Part shown: in pieces, positions 26,151 to 35,309 of the stretch
Numbering within the stretch: the stretch's first letter is position 1
Layout: every line of letters starts with the position of its first letter
From: Paenibacillus cremeus
GTDB taxonomy: Bacteria > Bacillota > Bacilli > Paenibacillales > NBRC-103111
Reading direction: 5' to 3'
Assembly: GCF_007786445.1 (NCBI RefSeq)
Contig: NZ_VNJI01000010.1
Location: 1 to 64,000, forward strand
DNA length: 64,000 nucleotides
Notes under the pieces: generated by a model
Told to the model about the DNA's origin: nothing
Seen by the model: only the letters and a program-made list of their open reading frames with translations
Databases searched by the model: none
Program-made: the position numbers and the translations under genes

Positions 26151-26199
26151 CGTTCCCCTCCTTCTTCAGCCTTCGTATAAAATTTGCAAAAAACCGAAC

Positions 26200-26236
26200 A
26201 AAAACCCGGGTGGAGTAGCTCCGCTCAGGTTTTTGT
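26200..26236 (-). terminator. Intercistronic hairpin between binding protein and permease genes
   Basis: AAAAACC..GGAG pairs with CTCC..GGTTTTT. Position and short T-run suggest partial termination, which would keep the binding protein more abundant than the membrane parts, as is common in such operons. Confidence 0.6.
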
Positions 26237-26267
26237 CGTCTATAGGAAAGTCGCTCTTATGAAGTTA

Positions 26268-27122
26268 TTATTCCACTTGATCGTTTGCCTCAGCCACAAA
26301 TTTTTCAATGGATTTATCAGCCATCAGCTTATCAAGCGTTTTGTTCATTGCGTCCACCAGCTCAGGGGCGCCTTTCTTCAGGGCGATCGCCGAACCGCTG
26401 TCTTCTGTCTTCAGCTTCACGTCAGTAATGACAAGATCTTTGTTCTTCGACAGGTAAGCAGAAGCGACAGGCTGCTCAACTACGAGCGCGTCAACCTTCT
26501 TGTTTTTCAGCTCAAGCATGAGGTCGGAGATTTTGCCAAGAGCTTTCAGCTCGGAGTTAGGCATTTGCTCTTTTACGATCTGTTCTTGTGTAGCACCTTT
26601 TTGAGCGCCGACTTTCTTACCTTTCAGATCGTCAACCGATTTGTATTTGTCTTTATCTTCGGCGCGAACAACCACCGTTTGAACTGCAGTGTAGTAAATT
26701 TTAGTGAAATCTACACTTTTCTTACGCTCTTCAGTAGGAGTCATACCGGAAATAACGAAATCGACATTTCCAGCATCCAGGGCAGCCAACAGACCATCAA
26801 ACTTCATATCCTTCATTTCGAGCGTAACGCCGAGGTCTTTAGCAAGAGCTTTGGCAATCTCGATATCGAAGCCGACGATTTCGTCCTTCTTGTTCACTTC
26901 TTTGTGGAACTCGTACGGCGGGTAGTCCGCGCTTGTACCTACAACAATTTTACCGGCCTTCTTAATTTGATCCAGCTTCGTTTCCTTCGCCGGTTGTGCC
27001 GCGGCTGGCTTATCTCCGGTCGTTTTGGATGGCTCTGCCGGAGCAGCTGCCTTCGATCCGCAAGCAGACATCACCAAAGCAAAACATACAAATAAACCAA
27101 TAAGAGCTTTGTTTTTGAACAT
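26268..27122 (-). CDS. Amino acid ABC transporter substrate-binding lipoprotein
   Basis: 284 residues. A lipoprotein signal ends at the lipobox VMSAC (Cys near 21), followed by a low-complexity Ala/Lys/Pro linker. A type 3 periplasmic-binding fold then starts with LDQIKKAGKIVVGTSADYPPYEFH (about 51-74) and includes VGFDIEIAKALAKDLG. It captures a polar amino acid at the membrane surface; the exact ligand is not evident. A good promoter lies upstream (TTGTCA-17-TATAAT). It is the first gene of the three-gene importer operon. Confidence 0.94.
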   Translation of the reverse strand: MFKNKALIGLFVCFALVMSACGSKAAAPAEPSKTTGDKPAAAQPAKETKLDQIKKAGKIVVGTSADYPPYEFHKEVNKKDEIVGFDIEIAKALAKDLGVTLEMKDMKFDGLLAALDAGNVDFVISGMTPTEERKKSVDFTKIYYTAVQTVVVRAEDKDKYKSVDDLKGKKVGAQKGATQEQIVKEQMPNSELKALGKISDLMLELKNKKVDALVVEQPVASAYLSKNKDLVITDVKLKTEDSGSAIALKKGAPELVDAMNKTLDKLMADKSIEKFVAEANDQVE

Positions 27123-27153
27123 TGGTCAATTCTCCTTTCAAAGTAACTTCAAC

Positions 27154-27182
27154 ATTATATAATAGAGCTGATAGTTTGACAA
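27154..27182 (-). promoter_or_regulatory. SigA-type promoter of the amino acid transporter operon
   Basis: On the minus strand TTGTCA (27177-27182) and TATAAT (27154-27159) are separated by 17 bases. The -10 box ends about 31 bases before the start codon, with GAAAGGAGA in between. Confidence 0.75.
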
Positions 27183-27236
27183 CAGCTTCTCTATTTTGTC
27201 AATTATCGCCTCCAACTGAAAAAATGAGCCGCACAA

Positions 27237-27258
27237 ATAAGTAGAAGCTTCTACTTAT
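27237..27258. repeat. 22-bp perfect palindrome
   Basis: ATAAGTAGAAG is followed directly by its reverse complement CTTCTACTTAT with no loop. It lies 55 bases upstream of the -35 box of the amino acid transporter and 56 bases after the HAD gene stop. It has no poly-T, so an operator is as likely as a terminator. Confidence 0.6.
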
Positions 27259-27313
27259 CTGGCAGCCCTGGAATAGGAATACTTACTAAGGTAGAGATTA
27301 AATAAACCTTGGT

Positions 27314-28066
27314 TTAGCTAGAAAAAATATAGCGCTGAATCGCTTTTGCGACCCCATCTTCATCGTTGGTGTCTGTGACCGCATCGGCCCGCCGCTTAAC
27401 TTCTTCCTGGGCGTTGCCCATCGCTATGCCAAGCGCAGCTTCCGTTATCATCGACATATCGTTCATGCTGTCTCCCATCGCTGCGACCTCGTGCATCCCT
27501 ACATCGAGCAGATTGCACACTTGGTGCAGCCCGCTCGCCTTGGTGATCCCTGCAGGATTCACCTCAATATTGGACGGATGAGAGTTGGTCAGCTCAAATG
27601 CTCCAATACTCGGGATTCTCTCATACAGTTGCGCGATTTTGTCTGGATCGTCCGATTGAAAGCCAAACTTAACCCATTGCAGCAGCGTTGAGCCTTGCAA
27701 CTCCCGATCTCCCCACGAATCCCGCGTAGGCTTGCCTTCCGAATGATACCCCCAATACCACACATCCAGCTCATGAGCCAGCTGCCGCAGCGCCTCAATC
27801 ACCTCCGCAGAAATCGTTTGGCGAAACAGCAGCTCATCAGGCCCTTTCCACACTTCCCCGCCGTTTACCGCGACAATGAGCGACGACTCCAGCTGGAGCT
27901 GCTTAAGATAGGGACGAATCTTATGAATTCCGCGCCCCGTGGATAAAATGACATGCACTCCTTGCTCGCTGCACTTGGCGATCCACTCCGTGTTTTGCTG
28001 CGAAATTTGCTTACTCTCATTGAGCAGCGTGCCGTCCATATCGAGCGCTATCAATTTAATCGTCAT
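27314..28066 (-). CDS. HAD-IIB (Cof-type) phosphatase
   Basis: 250 residues with the HAD nucleophile motif DMDGTLLNES (near 9-18), STGRG (motif II, near 42), a C2B cap (about 85-190) and the C-terminal motifs KASGLHQVC and MGDSMNDMSMI (near 209). Cof-type enzymes dephosphorylate sugar phosphates or similar small molecules in the cytoplasm. The ATG is 4 bases after the stop of the sugar permease gene, so the phosphatase belongs to the transporter operon and likely acts on the imported, phosphorylated compound. Confidence 0.93.
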   Translation of the reverse strand: MTIKLIALDMDGTLLNESKQISQQNTEWIAKCSEQGVHVILSTGRGIHKIRPYLKQLQLESSLIVAVNGGEVWKGPDELLFRQTISAEVIEALRQLAHELDVWYWGYHSEGKPTRDSWGDRELQGSTLLQWVKFGFQSDDPDKIAQLYERIPSIGAFELTNSHPSNIEVNPAGITKASGLHQVCNLLDVGMHEVAAMGDSMNDMSMITEAALGIAMGNAQEEVKRRADAVTDTNDEDGVAKAIQRYIFSS

Positions 28067-28070
28067 GTTG

Positions 28071-28871
28071 CTACTTCACCCCCGAATGCATAAAGCTGTT
28101 GATGAACCCTTTTTGAAACACGAAAAATCCGATTAAAAGCGGCAGCGCGATAATTAATGTAGCCGCTGTCACCTCTGCAAACTGTGCTCCGGTCTCGGAA
28201 GCATGAGCAAAAATCGCCAATCCTACCGTAAGCGGCCGGTTCTCCGGAGAATTCGTCACTATGAGCGGCCATAGGAAGGCGTTCCAATGATGGCTGATCG
28301 ACACGATCCCAAACGAGATCAACGAAGGAATCGCCAACGGCGCATATACCTTCATAATAATCTGCAGCAGATTGCAGCCGTCGAGCCTTGCTGCCTCCTC
28401 CAGCTCATAGGGCACGGATTTAAACGTCTGCCGCAATAAGAACGTACCGAACGCCGAAGCAAAGTAAGGAATCATAATTCCCAGCTTGGTATCGATCAGA
28501 TGCATCGACTTCAGGACTTGATAGTTCTGAACGATCAGGATATCCGGGGGAACCATAATTTGCATCATAACCAGCATGAGAAGTACATCTTTCCCCCAAA
28601 AGTTCATGCGGGCAAAGGCATAAGCTGCGAAAATGACCGTAATCAGCTGAACAAGTACGATCCCAACCACGATTTCAATCGTGTTGACGTAATACTGTGC
28701 AAACGGAGCCGCATTCCACGCATGCTTGTAGTTATCTAATGTAAATTGCAGCGACCAGCCGGACGATACGATCAGGTCCCGGGGCCGAAAGGAGGTTATG
28801 ACGGTCCACGCAAGCGGGATAATCCAGATGAGGGCCAGAACATACATCAGGCCATATTTGAGGAAGCGCAT
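28071..28871 (-). CDS. Carbohydrate ABC transporter permease (MalG/UgpE type)
   Basis: 266 residues with six membrane helices. The EAA motif is ELEEAARLDGCNLLQI (near 154-170); the N-terminus FLKYGLMYVLALIWIIPLAWTV is typical. It is the second channel subunit of the importer encoded with the two genes upstream. The ATG is behind GTTAGGAGGAGTGGC and 10 bases after the partner permease. Confidence 0.95.
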   Translation of the reverse strand: MRFLKYGLMYVLALIWIIPLAWTVITSFRPRDLIVSSGWSLQFTLDNYKHAWNAAPFAQYYVNTIEIVVGIVLVQLITVIFAAYAFARMNFWGKDVLLMLVMMQIMVPPDILIVQNYQVLKSMHLIDTKLGIMIPYFASAFGTFLLRQTFKSVPYELEEAARLDGCNLLQIIMKVYAPLAIPSLISFGIVSISHHWNAFLWPLIVTNSPENRPLTVGLAIFAHASETGAQFAEVTAATLIIALPLLIGFFVFQKGFINSFMHSGVK

Positions 28872-28881
28872 GCCACTCCTC

Positions 28882-29775
28882 CTAACTGTAATGAATTTTT
28901 TTATCCAGCCCGAAAAATTGGATACACGAAACGATCAAAAGCAGCACAATGAGGACTACGGTTAAGGTAGCTGCCATCCCTTCGTCCCAAAACTTGAAGG
29001 CAGTCTCATAGATATGGTATAGCAGCAGATTGCTTGCATTGTCGGGGCCGCCGCCGGTCATGACCGGCAAATGATCAATCAGCTTGAAGGTGCCCGTCGT
29101 CGCAATAATGAAAATAAATAACGTGCTCGGCATCAGCAGCGGGAACGTCACCTTCCAAAAGACGAACCATGGTCTTGCTCCATCCACATCAGCCGCTTCA
29201 TATAGATCCTTAGGGATGTTTTGCAGCCCGGCCAAATAGAATACCATAAGAAATCCGGCTTCCTTCCAAATCGCCATCACAATCGTCGAGCCCAGCACCG
29301 TGCTCATATCGCCCAGCCAGTTAACCGAGGGGAGGTGGAACCACTCCAGAATGCTATTCAAAATGCCATACTTTGGAGTGTAAATAAACAACCAAATATT
29401 CGCGATAGCAACAGCCGGAATGACGGTCGGGTAAAAATAAAACGTTCGCATCAAGCCGCCGCCCCGGATCGCACGGTTGACAAACAGAGCCATGATCATT
29501 GCAATGGCCATCGCCGCGGGAACGGTCCCGATGACAAAGATGACCGTATTGCCCAGCACCTTCCAAAACTTCGCATCTTCCCAAAGCTTCTGATAGTTCC
29601 CTCCGCCCACAAACTGCGGGACGCGGATCGCCAATTTTTTCAAATAAAAACTGGTAACGACCGTCTTATACAGCGGGTAGAACGTAAACAGCGCGAGGAA
29701 AATGAAAGTAGGAAGGAGAAGCAGCCACGCTTGCACATTGTTGCGCATACGAACGGCTAATAACCGCTTCTCCAT
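28882..29775 (-). CDS. Carbohydrate ABC transporter permease (MalF/UgpA type)
   Basis: 297 residues with six helices. The start WLLLLPTFIFLALFTFYPLYKTV and the EAA loop DLYEAADVDGARPWFVFWKVTFPLL (near 195-220) identify the first channel subunit. The ATG is behind GATAGGAGGGCGATCC, 24 bases after the binding-protein gene. Together the operon is binding protein, two permeases and HAD phosphatase; the ATPase (MsmX-like) must come from elsewhere, as usual in bacilli. Confidence 0.95.
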   Translation of the reverse strand: MEKRLLAVRMRNNVQAWLLLLPTFIFLALFTFYPLYKTVVTSFYLKKLAIRVPQFVGGGNYQKLWEDAKFWKVLGNTVIFVIGTVPAAMAIAMIMALFVNRAIRGGGLMRTFYFYPTVIPAVAIANIWLFIYTPKYGILNSILEWFHLPSVNWLGDMSTVLGSTIVMAIWKEAGFLMVFYLAGLQNIPKDLYEAADVDGARPWFVFWKVTFPLLMPSTLFIFIIATTGTFKLIDHLPVMTGGGPDNASNLLLYHIYETAFKFWDEGMAATLTVVLIVLLLIVSCIQFFGLDKKIHYS

Positions 29776-29799
29776 GGATCGCCCTCCTATCTACTTCAC

Positions 29800-31140
29800 T
29801 TATTTGTTAAAAGGAGCCAGCACTTTCTCGGAGGCATCCTGTGCCTTCTTGAGTGCTTCCGCCGGAGGAACGTCGCCCGTGATCGCGGATTGCAGGCTGT
29901 CGTTCCAGATCTTCCCTACCTCGCCGGAAGCGTGCGTAGAGAACGAGGCGGCAGCATATTGAAGCTGATCGCGTGCCGTAACCGCTTGCGGGAAGGAGGC
30001 GATATATTTTTTCATCGCTTCGGTCTCATTCGAGCTGCGGGTCGGCGCTACATAGCCGGTATCAATACTGAACTGCGCCAGACGGTCCGGCTGGGTCAGC
30101 CAACGGATATATTTCCACGCCGCTTCCTGCCGTTCTTTCGCAATCCCTTTAAAGATGTACAGGTTCGCTCCACCTACCGGTGTGCCGAAGTTCTTACCGG
30201 CTGGCAGGAACGCTGTGCCGAATTCGAATTTGGCTCCGCTCTTCACTGCACCGAGGTTGCCCGTCGTATGGTACATCATCGCGGTTTTTCCGCTGTTGAA
30301 GTCCGACGGAATCGTAGCCCAGTTCGTAGCGCCCTCCGGCATGACCTTGTCCTTCTTGATCAGGTCAATCCAAAATTGCAGCGCTTTTACATTCTCCGGA
30401 GTATTAAAAAATACTTTCTTGCCGTCCTGATCCATCAGGTTTTTGCCGTTCTGTAAAGCAAGTGCCTGGAACATCCAGCCAATGTAGTCGGTGGAGGAAA
30501 TTTCAAGGCCCCACCTGCCAGGCTTCGTCAGCTTTTTTGCGTATTCGGTTAATTCCTGGTAATTTTGCGGCGGTTTATTCGGATCCAGACCCACCTCTTT
30601 AAACGCATCCTTGTTGTAGTACAAAATAATGGTGCTGCGCTGGAACGGAATGCTGTACGTTTTGCCGCCGGTTTGAGCGTTTGCCATAAAGCCTTCATAG
30701 AAATCTTTAATGTAAGCGTCTCCACCATCTTTGGCAATCAGGTCATTCAGCGGGATAATCGCGTCCATGTCCATCAAGGTGAACAAATCCGTGGAAGACG
30801 ACAGCATCAGATCCGGCGGCGTGCCTCCCATGACAGCGGTTTGCGCTTTGACCAGGGTGTCCTGGTTGCTGCCTGTATAAATCGGCTTCACGGTAATCCC
30901 GTCTTTGTTTTCCTTGTTGAATTGCTCGGCCAGGCTGTCGAAAATTTTGGTCAATGGCCCGCCGACAGCCACTGGGAAGTAAAATTGCAGCTCGATCGGC
31001 TTGGAGGCTTTTTTCTCTGCCTCCGTTGATTTTGCTCCAGAGCCTCCGGTAGCAGGAGCCGCTCCGCCGCAAGCCGATAAGGCCAGCATGCTTCCCGTGA
31101 GAGCGATTGCAAGCATCATTTTCGTTTTGGTCAGCTTCAC
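29800..31140 (-). CDS. ABC sugar-binding lipoprotein, UgpB-like
   Basis: 446 residues. The lipobox is LSAC (Cys near 24), followed by an Ala/Gly/Ser linker and a family 1 extracellular solute-binding domain (about 45-440). Stretches such as PFQRSTIILYYNKDAFKEVGLDP and STDTGYVAPTRSS-like SIDTGYVAPTRSS resemble glycerol-3-phosphate binding protein UgpB. Uptake of glycerol phosphate or a glycerophosphodiester is therefore a reasonable guess and fits the HAD phosphatase, but a disaccharide ligand is possible. The start is a GTG with AAGGAG 10-12 bases upstream. First gene of its operon. Confidence 0.92.
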   Translation of the reverse strand: MKLTKTKMMLAIALTGSMLALSACGGAAPATGGSGAKSTEAEKKASKPIELQFYFPVAVGGPLTKIFDSLAEQFNKENKDGITVKPIYTGSNQDTLVKAQTAVMGGTPPDLMLSSSTDLFTLMDMDAIIPLNDLIAKDGGDAYIKDFYEGFMANAQTGGKTYSIPFQRSTIILYYNKDAFKEVGLDPNKPPQNYQELTEYAKKLTKPGRWGLEISSTDYIGWMFQALALQNGKNLMDQDGKKVFFNTPENVKALQFWIDLIKKDKVMPEGATNWATIPSDFNSGKTAMMYHTTGNLGAVKSGAKFEFGTAFLPAGKNFGTPVGGANLYIFKGIAKERQEAAWKYIRWLTQPDRLAQFSIDTGYVAPTRSSNETEAMKKYIASFPQAVTARDQLQYAAASFSTHASGEVGKIWNDSLQSAITGDVPPAEALKKAQDASEKVLAPFNK

Positions 31141-31215
31141 ACCTATTCATCTCCTTAATGGTTGTTTTAGCGTTCGTCAGCAGGCTGTCAATGCCCCCCT
31201 TTCGACAAAATAAAA

Positions 31216-31275
31216 AGAACCCAAAATGCAGTTTTCATCATTCCGGAAGGAATCATGAACAGCACTTTGGGTTCT
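31216..31275 (-). terminator. Long terminator of the sulfate operon
   Basis: AGAACCCAAAATGC pairs with GCACTTTGGGTTCT (one mismatch), and the inner arms (TTTTCATCATTCC / GGAATCATGAACA) pair further. On the minus strand TTTTTATTTTG follows. It lies after yezD, the last gene of the operon. Nothing else is apparent in 31141-31390. Confidence 0.8.
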
Positions 31276-31390
31276 CAATATCTCAGCCCTAAGCAAACGC
31301 CGAATGAAATTGTATTGGTAAATACTTGGTTTAGTATACTCTTCCAAGTCCAGAACTGCAATACATTTTTTTACCTCGCCGATCTAGGGG

Positions 31391-31582
31391 CTATTTCACT
31401 TGCTTGGTTGCAGACACGCGCTGTGCTGCCAGCTCCGCCTCAAATCGCTTGCGTTCCGTTCGCTCGATCTGCACAATGCGTCCATCATGGACGACGATTT
31501 GAACGGTGCCGTATTCGAGACCATTCACACTTTGTGCCAAGCGCTTAATCCAATGCTCATCCACTTCCAATGGCTTTGCCAT
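31391..31582 (-). CDS. yezD: YezD family protein (DUF2292)
   Basis: 63 residues with the family core LEYGTVQIVVHDGRIVQIERTERKR (about 22-46). Function is unknown; family members are repeatedly found with sulfur and cysteine assimilation genes in bacilli. Here the gene is the last of the sulfate transporter operon, 22 bases behind a hydrolase, followed by the operon terminator. This context supports a link to sulfate metabolism. Confidence 0.9.
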   Translation of the reverse strand: MAKPLEVDEHWIKRLAQSVNGLEYGTVQIVVHDGRIVQIERTERKRFEAELAAQRVSATKQVK

Positions 31583-31604
31583 GGTCCATCCCTCCGCTAC
31601 CTGA

Positions 31605-32429
31605 TTAGATTTCCCAGTCGTTCCATTCTTGTTTCTGCTTGTCGTTCGTGATCAGCCACTCCCTCGTCTTGCTCAGCAGCTGCTCCTTCGCTTCTCGCCC
31701 AGTGAACGTATGATTCGCTTGAAAAATAACCTCTTTATCGCACAGCCCCTGACTGCGCATCCAGAACAGCTTCTGGTACAAAAAGCAGTAGTCTACCGGA
31801 ATCACTTCGTCGGCCGTGCCATGGACCAGGAACACATCGCCGTTAAACTTGCGCAGCTGCTCAAACGGCTGATGCTTGGTCAGCGAGTCGAAAAACACCG
31901 GCTCGAAATTGTAGCCCAAGTAATCCGAGGAGCCGTTCTGAACGGCACGTTCATACAGCTGCTTGCCGGTGATGTTAATGATGTCGTTGAAAGGATACGC
32001 GACCGCTGCCCAGAGCACCAGTGTCTTCACCCGCTTATCACGCGCTGCCGTCAAGATCGCTACCGCACCGCCTAAGCTGTGACCGAGCAAAATCAATCGC
32101 TGCGGATCCACGCAATCGATGTCTAGTGCGTAATCGATCACATGCCGGGTTTGGTCGATCAGCGCATCCAAGCCGCCCTGGCCATAATCTCCCGTGCTCT
32201 CGCCGCAGCCGCCGTAATCAAACCGCAGCACCATGTACCCATGCCGGCAAAAATCACGTGCCGCATTGACGAAAAGCCGGTCCACGCCAATTCGGGTGCC
32301 TATAAAGCCATGTGCGATGATGATGATCGGATGACGGTTTGCTTTGCTTCCAGCAGCTCCCGAGACGGGGTAATGCAGCGTTGCCGCCAAGTCCAGTTCT
32401 CCACTGCGTATTGTAATATGATGCTCCAT
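31605..32429 (-). CDS. Alpha/beta hydrolase
   Basis: 274 residues of the alpha/beta-hydrolase fold. An oxyanion-hole HGFIGTRIG stretch (near 38) is followed by nucleophile Ser in GHSLGGAVA (near 117), acid Asp in VHGTADEVIPVDY and catalytic His in NHTFTG. Resembles BAAT-like or Fes-type cytosolic esterases; the substrate is unknown. The start was set at the ATG behind GGAGGGGTACAGC; a TTG five codons upstream overlaps that site. It sits 47 bases after cysA and probably belongs to the sulfate operon, so sulfate-ester or thioester chemistry is possible but speculative. Confidence 0.9.
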   Translation of the reverse strand: MEHHITIRSGELDLAATLHYPVSGAAGSKANRHPIIIIAHGFIGTRIGVDRLFVNAARDFCRHGYMVLRFDYGGCGESTGDYGQGGLDALIDQTRHVIDYALDIDCVDPQRLILLGHSLGGAVAILTAARDKRVKTLVLWAAVAYPFNDIINITGKQLYERAVQNGSSDYLGYNFEPVFFDSLTKHQPFEQLRKFNGDVFLVHGTADEVIPVDYCFLYQKLFWMRSQGLCDKEVIFQANHTFTGREAKEQLLSKTREWLITNDKQKQEWNDWEI

Positions 32430-32476
32430 GCTGTACCCCTCCAACGGTTATATCGATTCGACGCTTTCTTTCTCTA

Positions 32477-33538
32477 TTATATGTGTACCGGCATCGGATC
32501 AACCTTCAATCGATTCTCCAGCAGTCTGTTTTCGTTCTCGTTGAACACGTAGAGGCGGTGAATCAGCACATGGACTTCATCTCCCGGCTGTAACGGCGGA
32601 AGCTCCATGGAACGGTAAGCAAACAAGCGATCACCCTCGACTTCCACTTCTACCTGCCAATTCGTCCCCCGGAAAAAGATATTCCTAACCCTTCCCTGTT
32701 CCGCTGCGGAAGGAAATGAAATCTCGCCGGGATGCCCAATTTCGATGAATTCCGGCCGAATCACGGCTTTCGCCTGATGAATGGCTTCGGAGTCAAAGCC
32801 CTTCAAGCCCGAAATATCATCCAGCCGGTTCGATTCCCCGATAAAGGTCGCTACAAACGGCGTTTGCGGCTCCCTATAAATTTCGATCGGCGTGCCCTGC
32901 TGCTCCAGACGGCCTTGATTCACAATCATGATCTGATCGGCCACCTCTACCGCCTCTTCCTGGTCATGCGTGACGAAGATGGTGGTGATGCCCACACGGT
33001 CGATCATGTCCTTCAGCCACGTCCGCAGCTCCTTGCGCACCTTCGCGTCAATCGCGGCGAACGGCTCATCGAGCAGCAGCAGCTGGGGCTCCGGCGCAAT
33101 CGCACGGGCAAAAGCGACCCGCTGACGCTGTCCGCCAGACAGCTGATTCGGCAGCCGGTGCTCCAGCCCGGACAGTCCGGTGAGTACGATGAGCTCCATG
33201 ACCCGCTCGCGAATCTGTGGTTTAGTGCGCTTTTGTACTGTTAGGCCGAAGGCGATGTTATCAAACACGGTCATGTGCCGGAACAAGGCATAGTTTTGAA
33301 ACACGAAGCCGATCCCTCGTTCCTGCGGCGGCAGATGGTTCACCTTTTGCCCATGAAACAAAATGTCTCCGGCATCCGGCACCTCGAGCCCAGCCAGCAT
33401 GCGAAGGATCGTCGTTTTCCCGCCTCCGCTCGGACCGAGCAGCCCGATCAGCTTCCCCTTCTCGATCTCGAAGCTGACGTCTTTGGTGGCTTGAAAGCTG
33501 CCAAAGCTTTTCGTCAAGTGTTTGGCAACGATATGCAT
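32477..33538 (-). CDS. cysA: Sulfate/thiosulfate import ATP-binding protein CysA
   Basis: 353 residues. Walker A GPSGGGKTT (near 35), signature LSGGQRQRVAFARAIAPEP (near 134), Walker B LLLLDEPFAAID and switch FVTHDQEEA make up an ABC domain. A C-terminal TOBE-type regulatory domain (about 235-350) completes it. With CysT and CysW it drives sulfate import. The start lies 5 bases after cysW and is preceded by GGAAGGGGAG. Confidence 0.95.
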   Translation of the reverse strand: MHIVAKHLTKSFGSFQATKDVSFEIEKGKLIGLLGPSGGGKTTILRMLAGLEVPDAGDILFHGQKVNHLPPQERGIGFVFQNYALFRHMTVFDNIAFGLTVQKRTKPQIRERVMELIVLTGLSGLEHRLPNQLSGGQRQRVAFARAIAPEPQLLLLDEPFAAIDAKVRKELRTWLKDMIDRVGITTIFVTHDQEEAVEVADQIMIVNQGRLEQQGTPIEIYREPQTPFVATFIGESNRLDDISGLKGFDSEAIHQAKAVIRPEFIEIGHPGEISFPSAAEQGRVRNIFFRGTNWQVEVEVEGDRLFAYRSMELPPLQPGDEVHVLIHRLYVFNENENRLLENRLKVDPMPVHI

Positions 33539-33543
33539 GAACG

Positions 33544-34431
33544 TTACTCCCCTTCCCTGTGCTGCTGAGCTTTAAACTTCCATTCGATGAAGCTTTTAAC
33601 CCCCAAGGTCACCACGGCTAGTAAAACGAGCAGCGATGCAATGGCGAACGCTCCGGCAAAATTATATTCGTTGTACAAAATTTGAATGTGCAGCGGCATC
33701 GTATTGGTCGACCCCCGGATATGACCGGAGACGACAGAGACGGCGCCGAATTCGCCAATTGCTCTGGCACTGCTCAAGATAATGCCGTACAGCAAGCCCC
33801 ATTTAATGTTAGGCAGCGTAATGTTCCAAAAGATGCGCCAGCCGCCCGCACCGAGCGTCACAGCGGCTTCCTCCTCTTGCGTTCCCTGTGCCTGCATGAG
33901 CGGAATCAGCTCCCGCGCCACAAAGGGAAAGGTAACAAACACCGTTGCCAGCACAATCCCTGGCAGGGCGAAAATAATTTTGATATCATGTGCCTGCAGC
34001 CACGGACCGAACCAGCCTCTTGCACCGAACAATAGAACGTAGATGAGTCCAGAGATAACAGGAGATACGGCAAACGGCAGATCAATCAGGGTCATCAGCA
34101 GATTTTTGCCTTTGAACTTAAACTTTGTGATCGCCCATGCCGCCGCGATGCCAAATAATAGATTAAGCGGCACCGACACGGCTGCGACGGTTATGGTCAA
34201 GCGAATCGCCGCCGCGGCGTCGGATTCGATTAGTGCGGCTGCATACACCTCCCAGCCTTTGCGGAAGGCTTCCACAAAGATGCTAGCCAGCGGCAGAATG
34301 AGCATAAAGCCTAGAAAAATTAACGCGATCGCTATCAAAAACCATTGAATCATGCGCGGCTCGGTGATGTGCCGTGGCCTGTCGAGGCTCACTTGACCCG
34401 CATGGACCGTGGTGGTAACATACCCGGCCAT
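33544..34431 (-). CDS. cysW: Sulfate ABC transporter permease CysW
   Basis: 295 residues with six helices and the CysW-specific C-terminal region [27 protein letters not shown]. The EAA loop is [25 protein letters not shown]. The start was set at the ATG behind AAGGAGGACGATTCCT; 19 upstream codons overlap the ribosome binding site of this gene and were dropped. It follows cysT by 23 bases. Confidence 0.95.
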   Translation of the reverse strand: MAGYVTTTVHAGQVSLDRPRHITEPRMIQWFLIAIALIFLGFMLILPLASIFVEAFRKGWEVYAAALIESDAAAAIRLTITVAAVSVPLNLLFGIAAAWAITKFKFKGKNLLMTLIDLPFAVSPVISGLIYVLLFGARGWFGPWLQAHDIKIIFALPGIVLATVFVTFPFVARELIPLMQAQGTQEEEAAVTLGAGGWRIFWNITLPNIKWGLLYGIILSSARAIGEFGAVSVVSGHIRGSTNTMPLHIQILYNEYNFAGAFAIASLLVLLAVVTLGVKSFIEWKFKAQQHREGE

Positions 34432-34454
34432 AGGAATCGTCCTCCTTATATAAG

Positions 34455-35291
34455 TTAAGCTGATACCGTATGCCGGTTTGCCCGCCACTGCAGGTAGTTA
34501 ATGAGGAGCAGCGTAAGGAAGGAAATGACCAGCATCACCAGTGCAATCGCTGTGGCGCCTGCGTAATCGTACTGCTCCAGCTTCGTCATGATCAGGAGCG
34601 GCGCGATTTCGGTTTTCATCGGCATATTGCCGGAGATAAACACGACCGAGCCATATTCTCCCACCGCTCTGGCGAACGCCAGCGTGAAACCGGTGAGAAG
34701 TGCAGGTAGTACCTCTGGAAAAATAACGCGACTAAACGTCCGCCACCGGCTCGCTCCGAGACTGACCGCCGCTTCCTCTACCTCCTTCTCCAGCTCCTCG
34801 ATGACCGGCTGCAGCGTCCGCACCACAAACGGGATGCCGATAAAGGTCAAGGCCAGCGTAATCCCCAGCTGAGTGAACGCAATCTTGATTCCGAGCGGCT
34901 CCAAGATGCGTCCTACCCAGCCGTTCTGCGAATAGATCGTCGTCAGCGCGATGCCTGCAACTGCCGTAGGCAGTGCAAAGGGAAGATCGACGAGCGCATC
35001 CACCAGCCTTTTTCCAGGAAATTTGTATCTTACAAGCACCCAAGCTACGATGAAGCCGAAGATGGCATTCACGAGCGCAGCGCCGAGCGCCGTACCGAAG
35101 CTGATTTTGTACGACGCCACCACCCTTGCATCCGTAATCGTATGCCAAAACTTCTCCCAGCCCATGCCCGACGTCTTAATGAAAATCGCGGATAAAGGAA
35201 ACAAGACGATCAAGCTGAGGTAGAGCACCGTATAGCCCATGGATAACCCGAAACCGGGTAATACCCTGCGTGAATTCCGAGCCTTTGCCAT
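34455..35291 (-). CDS. cysT: Sulfate ABC transporter permease CysT
   Basis: 278 residues with six helices. [23 protein letters not shown] at the start and the stretch [28 protein letters not shown] are diagnostic of CysT. The EAA loop reads [17 protein letters not shown]. It lies 18 bases after the binding-protein gene and pairs with CysW to form the channel. Confidence 0.95.
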   Translation of the reverse strand: MAKARNSRRVLPGFGLSMGYTVLYLSLIVLFPLSAIFIKTSGMGWEKFWHTITDARVVASYKISFGTALGAALVNAIFGFIVAWVLVRYKFPGKRLVDALVDLPFALPTAVAGIALTTIYSQNGWVGRILEPLGIKIAFTQLGITLALTFIGIPFVVRTLQPVIEELEKEVEEAAVSLGASRWRTFSRVIFPEVLPALLTGFTLAFARAVGEYGSVVFISGNMPMKTEIAPLLIMTKLEQYDYAGATAIALVMLVISFLTLLLINYLQWRANRHTVSA

Positions 35292-35309
35292 GCTGATCCC
35301 GCTCCCTGC

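Noticed and set aside
27122..27313. T-box or amino acid riboswitch in front of the amino acid importer
   Set aside because: The T-box consensus AGGGTGGNACCGCG is absent and the distance from the promoter to the start codon (about 31 bases) is too short for such a leader.
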